Shown here: piece by piece, positions 1 through 4,953 of the stretch
How positions within the stretch are numbered: the first letter of the stretch is position 1
Layout: the number at the start of each line of letters is the position of its first letter
The notes under the pieces: generated by a model
What the model was told of the DNA's origin: nothing
Databases searched by the model: none
Seen by the model: only the letters and a program-made list of their open reading frames with translations
Assembly (NCBI GenBank): GCA_003140785.1
Contig: PLKY01000082.1
Span: 1 to 6,600 of the forward strand
Reading direction: 5' to 3'
Length of the DNA: 6,600 bases
Source of the DNA: Acidobacteriaceae bacterium
Lineage (GTDB): Bacteria; Acidobacteriota; Terriglobia; Terriglobales; Acidobacteriaceae
Program-made: the position numbers and the translations under genes

Positions 1-2
1 CC

Positions 3-140
3 ATGAATTCTTCTGACGAATCGATTTTCTTTCCAGCGGGCACTATAAATGGAGTAAAGATAAGTGCCGTACCTAATGGGCCAAGTTACGGTACGGAAAT
101 TCTTCAGGAAGCCTGGCTGACTAGCAGAGGTGCCGCATGA
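3..140 (+). CDS. Short ORF at the window edge, possibly the 3' end of a gene starting outside
   Basis: The 45-codon frame begins with an ATG only two bases inside the window and stops with TGA at 138-140. The true start may therefore lie upstream. The translation (MNSSDESIFFPAGTINGVKI at the start, ending LQEAWLTSRGAA) has a balanced composition and no low-complexity bias, which makes it look more like coding sequence than a chance frame. I do not recognise the family. Its stop overlaps the ATG of the next tiny ORF by four bases (ATGA), an arrangement common in bacterial operons. It could still be a chance ORF, because 45 codons is not significant alone. Confidence 0.35.
   Translation: MNSSDESIFFPAGTINGVKISAVPNGPSYGTEILQEAWLTSRGAA
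67..96. repeat. Inverted repeat CCGTACC...GGTACGG
   Basis: The arms 67-73 and 90-96 are perfect reverse complements (7 bp). Three more pairs (TAA 74-76 with TTA 86-88) extend them across one unpaired C at 89. The hairpin lies inside the short ORF at 3-140. No T run follows, so it is not a standard terminator. It could be a protein-binding palindrome or chance. Confidence 0.35.
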
Positions 141-208
141 TCAACCGTCAACTGGAGAATCGCTGGCCCCGTTTGGCATCGATGCAAGGTTATCGGTCAC
201 GCACCTGA
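137..208 (+). CDS. Very short ORF translationally coupled to the preceding one, probably truncated
   Basis: ATG at 137 overlaps the preceding TGA as ATGA. An AGAGG ribosome-binding-like sequence sits at 126-130, six bases upstream. The product is only 23 residues (MINRQLENRWPRLASMQGYR plus SRT) and ends with TGA at 206-208. The good start context with such a short product suggests the 5' remnant of a longer gene that has decayed or been cut by recombination. No continuation was recognised in the other frames. It may equally be a chance ORF. Confidence 0.2.
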   Translation: MINRQLENRWPRLASMQGYRSRT

Positions 209-219
209 CCACCGATAAC
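189..219. repeat. 9-bp perfect inverted repeat (GTTATCGGT / ACCGATAAC)
   Basis: The arms 189-197 and 211-219 are perfect reverse complements around a 13-base loop. The loop side also contains GGTCA and TGACC, which offer an alternative inner pairing. There is no T tract after it, so it is not an evident terminator. It could be an operator or recombination site. Confidence 0.4.
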
Positions 220-249
220 TCCCGCGCGCGAATCGAGCTTTAACATCAT

Positions 250-440
250 TTGAATGGTGGCGTTATGTATCGACTGCTGTATTTGTGCACCCAGTTGATG
301 TTAGGCGGCAACTTAGCCCGGCGGGCGCGCTACCTCGTTGCACAAGATTCGGGCAGGCGGGTCCGGCGCGATTCGTCTGAATCCAAAATCTGCGTATTAA
401 GGATGGAGGGTACCACTCACAGTACCTACTCAGAGACTAG
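250..440 (+). pseudogene. Small unknown ORF interrupted by the insertion sequence
   Basis: A frame opens at TTG 250 (or ATG 265, with GGTGG nine bases before it) and now runs into the IS end, stopping at 460-462. If the IS and one copy of CTAG are removed, the frame continues through 1307-1331 and stops at TGA 1329-1331. This gives about 71 residues. That restored stop overlaps ATG 1328 of the downstream ORF as ATGA. The N-terminal part is hydrophobic (MYRLLYLCTQLMLGG) and the rest is rich in arginine and serine. I do not recognise it. The restored overlap argues that it was real, but chance is possible for so short a frame. Confidence 0.3.
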
Positions 441-463
441 AACCAGTCTCATAAACCTTTGAG
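440..463 (+). repeat. Left inverted repeat of the IS
   Basis: It begins GAACCAGTCTCATAAA and ends TTTGAG. It matches the reverse complement of 1280-1303 at 20 of 24 positions. The exact outer base is ambiguous because the adjacent CTAG is palindromic. Confidence 0.8.
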
Positions 464-515
464 ATTTAAAACTGGTGCATTCTGAAATTGCTCTGTGTGA
501 TCCCGCGAATGCCGC

Positions 516-1294
516 ATGGCAGGACGCTGGGAGTTGACCGATGAACAGTGGTTGATCGTCGAGCCTGTTTTGCGCGGGCCTCGGCGGGCGGATAACCGTG
601 GTCGTCCGTGGCATGACACGCGGGCGGTACTGAACGGTGTGCTGTGGGTGCTGGGCACGGGTGCGCAGTGGCGTGAGCTGCCGGAGAAGTATCCGCCCTT
701 CCAGACCTGCCATCGCCGGTTCCAGCAGTGGGTGCGCAGCGGGAGGTTAGAAGAGGCGCTGAGACTTCTGGCCGCGCGGCTACATAAGCAAGGCAAGCTG
801 AATCTGGAAGAGGCGTTTGTAGATGCGACCTTCGCAAGCGCCAAAAAGGGGGCTTCGCTGTCGGCCCCACCCGGCGCGGCAAGGGTACGAAAATCGTCGC
901 TATCGCCGCTGATAACAGTCTTCCTCTCGCAGTATCTGTCGAAAGTGCTTCGCCGGCCGAGTGCCAGCTTGTGGAAGGCGTTCTGGCCGGTAGCTTCCTC
1001 GACGAACTTCCCGCAAGGCTCATCGGCGACAAGGCCTACGACTCGGACCCGCTCGACCAAAAGCTTGCCACCGAATACAACATCGAAATGATCGCACCCA
1101 ACAGGCGCGGTCGCCGACAAAACACTCAGGATGGACGCAAGCTCCGGCGATATCGCAAGCGATGGAAAGTGGAACGGCTCTTCGCATGGATGCAGAACTT
1201 CCGCCGACTCCTTACCCGATGGAAATACCACGTCGAAAACTTCCTCGGCTTCGTCCATCTCGCATGCCTTCACATGATGCTCAAACATTTATGA
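516..1294 (+). CDS. IS5-family DDE transposase, made as a -1 frameshift fusion of two ORFs
   Basis: The first frame starts at ATG 516 and carries the DUF4096-type N-terminal domain (about residues 6-80; motifs LTDEQW, GRPWHD, VLWVLGTGAQWRELP). The second frame supplies the rest of the RNase H-like DDE domain and stops at TGA 1292-1294. Reading -1 at 845-851 gives a continuous protein of about 259 residues through the family motif AKKGG-AVG-RRGKGTK. The expected catalytic residues are D103 (FVDATFA), D172 (IGDKAYDSD) and E220 (in the Y-R-E-type motif WKVERLFAW). Without the shift, ORF1 goes on to 1091 with a meaningless basic tail. The alternative is a simple inactivating frameshift, but its position on a slippery run and the IS427-type organisation favour programmed frameshifting. 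Confidence 0.85.
845..851 (+). other. Probable -1 ribosomal frameshift site in the transposase (A AAG GGG)
   Basis: In the ORF1 frame the bases read A AAG GGG, inside a run of five A followed by five G (843-852). This fits the X XXY YYZ slippery pattern. Slipping back one base re-pairs both tRNAs and leads straight into the conserved second half of the DDE domain. No stimulatory hairpin was worked out. Confidence 0.65.
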
Positions 1295-1303
1295 GACCGC
1301 TTC
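1280..1303 (+). repeat. Right inverted repeat of the IS
   Basis: Its reverse complement reads GAAGCGGTCTCATAAA and then TTTGAG at the inner end, pairing with the left end at 440-463. The transposase stop codon (1292-1294) lies inside this repeat, as is usual for compact IS5-family elements. Confidence 0.8.
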
Positions 1304-1354
1304 TAGAGAAAGATTAGTTACAGAACTATGAAGCAAGCAATGAATGAGGAAATG

Positions 1355-1720
1355 ATGACAATCAGAGTTTTCATGGCGGAGGTTTGTGACCATTCGTCCG
1401 ATAAGGGTACAAGAAGTTCGGCTCACGATGTTTCACTAGCATTTTGCCTTACGACCACTCGTATTAACAACACCACTATCAGGAGACCGGAAATCGATGC
1501 GTTCCTTAACATGGGTTACTCTCCAATCGCCGTTCTCCGGTTTGACCCGAGTTTCTCTGACAAGTTCTCTATCTACGCGATTGAAGGTCTTCCGGTTTGC
1601 CTGCTTCTTGCTCTGTCAAGGAGATCTGACAACTCAATCCAAGCTGCGATGAATTGGTTGGCACAGAGTCACTGTGTACACGCTCTCCGTGTCTACGACG
1701 GTGAGAGCCTCAGTGTTTAA
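1355..1720 (+). CDS. Hypothetical protein, about 121 residues (possible start at 1328)
   Basis: The frame is open from ATG 1328, with further in-frame ATGs at 1340, 1352 and 1355. I chose 1355 because GAGGA lies just before it (1346-1350), although the spacing of four bases is short. ATG 1328 is supported only by the 4-base overlap with the ORF that would be restored by IS removal. The stop is TAA at 1718-1720. The product begins MTIRVFMAEVCDHSSDKGTR, has a hydrophobic patch (LPVCLLLALS) near residue 85 and ends with VYDGESLSV. I recognise no domain or signal peptide. The stretch is AT-richer than the nrdJ end of the window, consistent with foreign origin. It directly follows the IS and could be transcribed from it. 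Confidence 0.5.
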   Translation: MTIRVFMAEVCDHSSDKGTRSSAHDVSLAFCLTTTRINNTTIRRPEIDAFLNMGYSPIAVLRFDPSFSDKFSIYAIEGLPVCLLLALSRRSDNSIQAAMNWLAQSHCVHALRVYDGESLSV

Positions 1721-1748
1721 AGGGCTCCAAGCGTGATTTAGATACCCT

Positions 1749-1967
1749 TCAGACCCTATTTAGACCCGTTCTTCGCTGCATTGCAACGGTCGCGACGGTG
1801 TAGTAACCCGCACCAACCGAGCCAGACTGCACAGGATAGACCCTGTCGCCGACTGTGTAACCGGAACCCGTTGCGTCCACTGTTGCACTTACTAACTCAC
1901 CAGCGGTACTTACCCAATACCGTGTAGTCCGAAAACCCAGTGAACTTACTCTGGGGTAGTTGGGAGA
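1749..1967 (-). pseudogene. Remnant resembling a beta-rich repeat of phage structural or tail proteins
   Basis: The minus strand is open for 72 codons between TAG (1968-1970) and TGA (1749-1751), without an ATG. The translation contains SATVDATGSGYTVGDRVYPV and then GSVGAGYYTVATVAM. The pattern T-x-x-GSGYTVGD, followed by a short beta repeat, is one I associate with phage tail-fibre or structural repeats (typically GTGYTVGDVLT). The resemblance is from memory, not an alignment. The lack of a start, the short length and the absence of neighbouring phage genes argue for a decayed fragment. It could also be a chance frame. Confidence 0.3.
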
Positions 1968-2181
1968 CTACTTACCGGGTAGTTTACTAATGAGTAACTT
2001 GGGTGTCTTAAAGTGCTGATTCTAAGTGGTTTCTAAATCCTTAAATAAATCCGCGGCTGTTTCCCGAAAACACAGTTTTAGATTATGTGCGCGCGTACGT
2101 CGTGCTTGGGATGCAGCAAGTTTCGGCCGCGTTGGGATCCAGACCAATGGTTTGCCGGGTGTTCCACCGTTTCGTCGATAA
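1968..2181. other. Intergenic, AT-richer stretch without a gene
   Basis: No convincing reading frame or RNA gene is visible. The left part has short self-complementary pieces such as GTAGT...ACTAC (around 1956-1970) and TTACT-AAT-AGTAA (around 1984). ACTTAC hexamers occur at 1970 and, inside the neighbouring remnant, at 1887, 1908 and 1944. Base composition changes to GC-rich near 2090, suggesting a junction between DNA segments of different origin. Confidence 0.4.
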
Positions 2182-2547
2182 GCATTCCCGCGGTCTTCTG
2201 GAAGCGAGTTCGATCCGAAGGCTATCATCGGCGCCTGGTCCGCGGAGATCAACCAGACGAACCACGCAGTTTTGGCCACGGGCGTGGTGCGGAAGCTCCC
2301 AAGTGCAAGCAGGTCGGCACAAGAAGGGAGATGCCGCGAAAATGCGCAAGCTCGCTGCGTCCACGATCTCACTCATTCCCCTATCACCACCGACTGCGCG
2401 CGCTGCAACTCGGCAGACCAATCGTGGTGGACCGGGATATCTCAGGCCGACAACGCGGTGGAAGGGACCTTGCCCGGGCCGATCCTGGCGCAAGTGACAC
2501 CCTCGTCACCGGCGCGCGGCACAGGAGGATGCAATCAATCATTGAAA
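2182..2547 (+). pseudogene. Decayed coding remnants, one piece faintly like VirB10/TrbI
   Basis: This GC-rich stretch is open in several frames, but no frame has both a good start and a family match. In the frame beginning after TAA 2179-2181 there is EFDPKAIIGAWSAEINQTNH (from 2206), and further on ADNAVEGTLPGPILAQVT (2446-2499). The latter recalls the VirB10/TrbI motif (x-NSDLPGPIxAQV). The next VirB10 element (YDTxTGRxL) may be seen as SDTLVTGARH, but in another frame. In a further frame, ATG 2341 begins MRKLAASTISLIPLSPPTAR, which is signal-peptide-like. These would fit fragments of conjugation genes scrambled by frameshifts. The evidence is weak: the matches are short and from memory. 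Confidence 0.2.
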
Positions 2548-2578
2548 TGCAAACCGGGCCCTGGGCCCCGGGTTCGCA
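2548..2578. repeat. GC-rich imperfect palindrome
   Basis: The outer pairs TGC/GCA and AACC/GGTT and an inner GGGCCC...GGGCCC core form an imperfect stem with one mismatch and two bulged bases. Transcribed, it would be a stable hairpin. No T tract follows, so it is unlikely to be an intrinsic terminator. It may be the distal part of the structured region at 2709-2815 or an independent site. Confidence 0.35.
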
Positions 2579-2708
2579 AACTAGATTCACCAGGCTGGAC
2601 AAACTCAGATTATCGGCATGTTCATTTCTCACTGGGGCAAGAATTTTCGCCGTCGACGCCAAAAAGGTCCATGCAAATATCAAAAAGCGCCGTATTAGGT
2701 ACACAAGA

Positions 2709-2815
2709 GCCCTGGTGAAGCCCAGGGCAAAAGCGGGCGGGAGGGGCTACCCATTCGGTCTTCCACGCACGCGGACTCACCGCCCCTGGTGGATGGGAAA
2801 TGAACGTGAGGATCG
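2709..2815 (+). ncRNA. Candidate structured RNA with pseudoknot, possibly an orphan HEARO/omegaRNA-like RNA
   Basis: Three helices can be drawn. GCCCTGG (2709-2715) pairs perfectly with CCAGGGC (2722-2728) around a 6-base loop. CCCAT (2750-2754) pairs with ATGGG (2793-2797). Nested within that, CACC (2778-2781) pairs with GGTG (2788-2791), leaving the loop GCCCCT. That whole loop is complementary to AGGGGC (2742-2747), upstream of the enclosing helix, so it would form a pseudoknot. The segment ends about 28 bases before ATG 2844, where such RNAs sit relative to IscB/IsrB genes. The helix order and phrases such as GGATGGGAAATGAACGTGAG recall HEARO-type omegaRNAs, a match from memory only. No IscB, IsrB or TnpB gene follows, so it would be a solo copy. 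Alternatives are a 5' leader regulating the next gene, or an intron fragment. Confidence 0.4.
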
Positions 2816-2832
2816 AAACAAATCTAACAGTC

Positions 2833-2838
2833 AAAGGA
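2833..2838 (+). promoter_or_regulatory. Ribosome binding site AAAGGA deciding the start at 2844
   Basis: AAAGGA lies five bases before ATG 2844, a standard spacing. It selects this ATG over the much longer frame open from 2085, whose upstream part is compositionally unlike a protein. Confidence 0.65.
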
Positions 2839-2843
2839 CATTT

Positions 2844-3224
2844 ATGAAAAAACCAAATAGCGAAGTGGCCGGTGCGGCTCCGCAACTCGATGATTTCAAA
2901 ATTCGTAAGGTAGAAGTCAATCTCGGTAATGCGTTTGTTCGGCTCGCGGCGAAGGACCGTCGGAAGGTATTGGCTCTCCTCAAGCGCCATGGTTATGGGA
3001 AGACCGGCACGATATCAAACTGGGACCGCTGGTCCAAGGATGACATGAAGTGCTGCTATCAGCAGCTGCAGCCTATCTCGCAGAAGATGGCTAACGACTT
3101 GCGTCGTTGGGCTTCTTTGCACTTGAAAACAGAGCGCAACTACCGTTTGGCCATTATCTCGCTCGCGGAAGGATTTGAATGCCGGAGGTGGATGGAGGAA
3201 CCCTCGTTTTACATTCATGGGTAG
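2844..3224 (+). CDS. Small basic protein of unknown function, 126 residues
   Basis: Starting at the ATG with a good ribosome binding site, the product begins MKKPNSEVAGAAPQLDDFKI and is rich in lysine and arginine. It has predicted helical stretches such as FVRLAAKDRRKVLALLKRHG and MANDLRRWASLHLK. There is no signal peptide or membrane segment. Tryptophans are frequent near the centre and C-terminus (NWDRW, RRWMEE). The charge pattern would suit a nucleic-acid-binding protein, but that is inference; I recognise no named domain. It lies directly downstream of the candidate structured RNA and upstream, on the same strand, of the two-part pseudo-ATPase gene, so the three may be one accessory module. 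The frame also stays open far upstream, which I attribute to GC-rich composition. Confidence 0.6.
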   Translation: MKKPNSEVAGAAPQLDDFKIRKVEVNLGNAFVRLAAKDRRKVLALLKRHGYGKTGTISNWDRWSKDDMKCCYQQLQPISQKMANDLRRWASLHLKTERNYRLAIISLAEGFECRRWMEEPSFYIHG

Positions 3225-3246
3225 TTAGGGCGTCGGCCCGCAACAA

Positions 3247-3292
3247 GACATTGCGGCGCGAAGGGGGCAACCTCATGGGCGCCGCCAATGTC
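3247..3292. repeat. Long hairpin (13 paired bases, one bulge) between two genes
   Basis: GACATTGCGGCGC (3247-3259) is the reverse complement of 3279-3292 except for one extra C. The loop is 19 bases. It begins 23 bases after the stop codon of the preceding gene. No T run follows on the + strand (next bases GACCGCC), so it may end or stabilise the mRNA 3' end, or be a protein-binding site, rather than act as a classical terminator. A smaller GGGC...GCCC pairing lies just before it (around 3228-3239). Confidence 0.5.
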
Positions 3293-3424
3293 GACCGCCG
3301 GCTCCCGTTGAAAAACCTTTAAGTCAAACGAACACAGTTCTACAGAAATCGAACTTTCACATCCATAAACAAAGTGCCTGGTCCGCCGGAAGGTTCCTGG
3401 CGGTCCAAGGTACCAAAGAACACG

Positions 3425-3431
3425 AAGGTGA
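3425..3431 (+). promoter_or_regulatory. Ribosome binding site deciding the start at 3434
   Basis: AAGGTGA (3425-3431) ends two bases before ATG 3434, its AAGG being five bases away. It favours this start over the in-frame GTG at 3374, which has no such sequence ahead of it. Confidence 0.5.
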
Positions 3432-3433
3432 GA

Positions 3434-4090
3434 ATGCAAGGCTACAGCACGAATACAAACGCCAACGGCGCCGAGTTTCCCCGAACTGGCGCCCCATCAG
3501 ATGTGAATGCAACTGCGTGCCCGTCGGAGACCACCGCATCGACGGCAGCGGATCCGATTCCCGCCGCCGGTGTAGACGAAGGGTCAACGGGCCTTGGGCC
3601 GGGGGCGCCTGCAACAACATCGAACACTCCGGCGCCGGCTACCGCCTCAACCAACTCGGTCAACAGCCATGATCAAAGCTCCGCCGCGAAACAGGTGCTC
3701 AAGGTCCTGTGCATCGAGGAGCCGGTTCGCTCTAGCAAGAACAATTTGACATCATGGAAACCCCCTTTCGAAGTGGAAGAGGGTTCTGAGGCGAGTCTCA
3801 ACGAAATCATCCGGCGCGCCGACTTCGTGCGTGCTCCATCGCAAGCGACTCCGGTTCCCACCGGCTCGGCGCGCTACGGGTCCACGGCCGAACTCTTCGG
3901 TCGCCTCCAGAATGCGATAGCCGAGCAGGCGCTTCTTCCTGAAGAGACCAGCGCTTTGTTGACCTACTGGACGGTCTCCACCTGGTTCGCCGACGGCCTG
4001 GCAATCGCACCTGGGCTCTCGATCGTCGCACCAGAGTTCGAAGGCGATCTGGTGCTGCGCGCGTTGAGAAACTTCTGCGCTACCCCATGA
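3434..4090 (+). CDS. N-terminal part of a split pseudo-ATPase (DUF3631-like architecture), 218 residues
   Basis: Residues 1 to about 87 are low-complexity, rich in Ala, Pro, Thr, Ser and Gly, and probably disordered. From about 150 there is an ordered segment, including LFGRLQNAIAEQALLPEETS and then LLTYWTVSTWFADGLAIAPG (about 175-194). It ends SIVAPEFEGDLVLRALRNFC-ATP. In DUF3631/DUF927-type plasmid and phage primase-helicase ATPases, the equivalent place reads I-x-SP-xxx-CGKTTLL (Walker A) followed by a helix and RPL. Here the GKT/S is replaced by FEGDL, so ATP binding in the usual way is unlikely. The frame stops exactly where the family continues (RP-LL). The stop overlaps the next ATG as ATGA, so the two halves could be translated in a coupled way, or the gene has suffered a one-base deletion in CCCC (4083-4086). 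The homology is inferred from pattern memory. Confidence 0.65.
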   Translation: MQGYSTNTNANGAEFPRTGAPSDVNATACPSETTASTAADPIPAAGVDEGSTGLGPGAPATTSNTPAPATASTNSVNSHDQSSAAKQVLKVLCIEEPVRSSKNNLTSWKPPFEVEEGSEASLNEIIRRADFVRAPSQATPVPTGSARYGSTAELFGRLQNAIAEQALLPEETSALLTYWTVSTWFADGLAIAPGLSIVAPEFEGDLVLRALRNFCATP

Positions 4091-4926
4091 TGCTGACGCG
4101 GGCCGACATCCCCAGCCTCCAGAAGTTGAACTGGCATACCACTCCCACCGTGCTCTTCTACGACCCGAACATCTCGAAGCAAATGGTAACTACCCTGGGT
4201 TGCACATCGACGCGTGGCTACCTGATCAACGACGGTGGCGAGTATAAGGACTTCTTTGGCCCGAAAGCACTGTTTCTTGGAGGGGAGGTCTCCTTTGACC
4301 GGATACCACGCTGCAGCCTGCTGGTGAGATTGCAGCCAACCGCTTCCGCGCGCGCAACACAACATTCGTTACGGGCGATTGAGGCAGTGGTTCAGGACCT
4401 ACAAAATCAGCTGCTGCGGTATCGCTGCAAGAATCTCGTGCGCGTCTACAACTCCGACTTCGATGCCCCAATCCTGACGACCGAGACTCGCGCGATCGCG
4501 AACGCGCTCGGCGCCTGCGTCATTGACTCGCCTGAGCTTCAATTGCAACTTATCTCATTGCTCACGCCCGTTGAGAACCAGCGCCAAGCAGACCGCTCGA
4601 CCAGCCTCGAAGCCAGCACGCTGGAGGCAACTCTCAACCTGGCGCACGCAGGTAAGGCGCAAATCCTCGTTAACGAAGTCGCGAATGAGGTCAATCGGAT
4701 CGCGATCGCGCGCGGAGAACGACTGCACTACAGCGCTGAAACCATCGGGCACAGGCTGAAGAAAATCGGCCTGGTCACCCGTCGGCTGGGCAGGGCAGGA
4801 AAAGGCCTGGTGATGGACTTGGCCACCATGACGCGGGCTCATGAACTTGCGGTTGTGTATGGTGGCGCAGGTTTAGAGCAAGATGAAACTAACCTGCACT
4901 GTCCGCTGTGCACTGGAAATAAATAA
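4087..4926 (+). CDS. C-terminal part of the split pseudo-ATPase, with winged-helix-like tail and CxxC, 279 residues
   Basis: The first 85 residues continue the ATPase-like pattern. PTVLFYDPNI (20-29) sits where Walker B (PTLLIDEAD) is expected and lacks the acidic DE pair. A glycine-rich turn and FFGPKALFLGG (57-66) match the position of the APKAIA-IG motif, and DRIPRCSLLVRLQP (71-84) matches DRSI-I-L-R. After a middle region, residues about 175-255 are helical and end in a helix-turn-helix-like segment with a basic wing (YSAETIGHRLKKIGLVTRRL), as at the C-terminus of DUF3631 proteins. The last residues have HCPLC (C272, C275), half of a zinc site, which could bind metal if dimeric. The start at ATG 4087, rather than ATG 4090, creates the ATGA overlap. 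Role unknown; a DNA-binding replication or mobility accessory function is my inference. Confidence 0.65.
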   Translation: MMLTRADIPSLQKLNWHTTPTVLFYDPNISKQMVTTLGCTSTRGYLINDGGEYKDFFGPKALFLGGEVSFDRIPRCSLLVRLQPTASARATQHSLRAIEAVVQDLQNQLLRYRCKNLVRVYNSDFDAPILTTETRAIANALGACVIDSPELQLQLISLLTPVENQRQADRSTSLEASTLEATLNLAHAGKAQILVNEVANEVNRIAIARGERLHYSAETIGHRLKKIGLVTRRLGRAGKGLVMDLATMTRAHELAVVYGGAGLEQDETNLHCPLCTGNK

Positions 4927-4953
4927 CTTATGCAGGCGATGTAGGTTATGCAT

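Larger units (their letters stand above)
440..1303 (+). mobile_element. Complete IS5-family (IS427-like) insertion sequence, about 864 bp
   Basis: Near-matching inverted ends flank a two-frame DDE transposase. The left end is 440-463 and the right end 1280-1303; 20 of 24 positions agree, including an uninterrupted GTCTCATAAA core. CTAG occurs on both sides (437-440 and 1303-1306), consistent with a target duplication of TA, or of CTAG if the terminal G and C belong to the target. The size, short ends, DUF4096-type N-terminus and -1 frameshift organisation are those of the IS427 group. Both ends and all catalytic residues are present, so the element looks recent and possibly still active. Confidence 0.85.

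Noticed and set aside
449..1288. Minus-strand 279-residue frame across the IS
   Set aside because: It is the shadow of the transposase on the opposite strand; the + strand carries all DDE and DUF4096 motifs.
2806..2822. CRISPR-like GATCGAAAC ending near 2819
   Set aside because: A GAAAC string alone resembles the end of many CRISPR repeats, but it occurs once, with no second repeat or spacer.
2085..2843. Long plus-strand frame running into the 126-residue gene (would give 379 residues)
   Set aside because: The upstream part is arginine-rich GC-driven sequence without domains, several other frames are equally open, and a proper ribosome binding site marks ATG 2844 as the real start.
3308..3346. 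Promoter for the 3434 gene (TTGAAA ... TACAGA)
   Set aside because: The spacing between the two boxes is about 27 bases, far from 16-18, and no better pair was found.
4076..4090. Programmed -1 frameshift joining the 3434 and 4087 frames
   Set aside because: The CTACCCCATGA context has no X XXY YYZ heptamer in the correct register; a base loss or ATGA-coupled translation explains it better.
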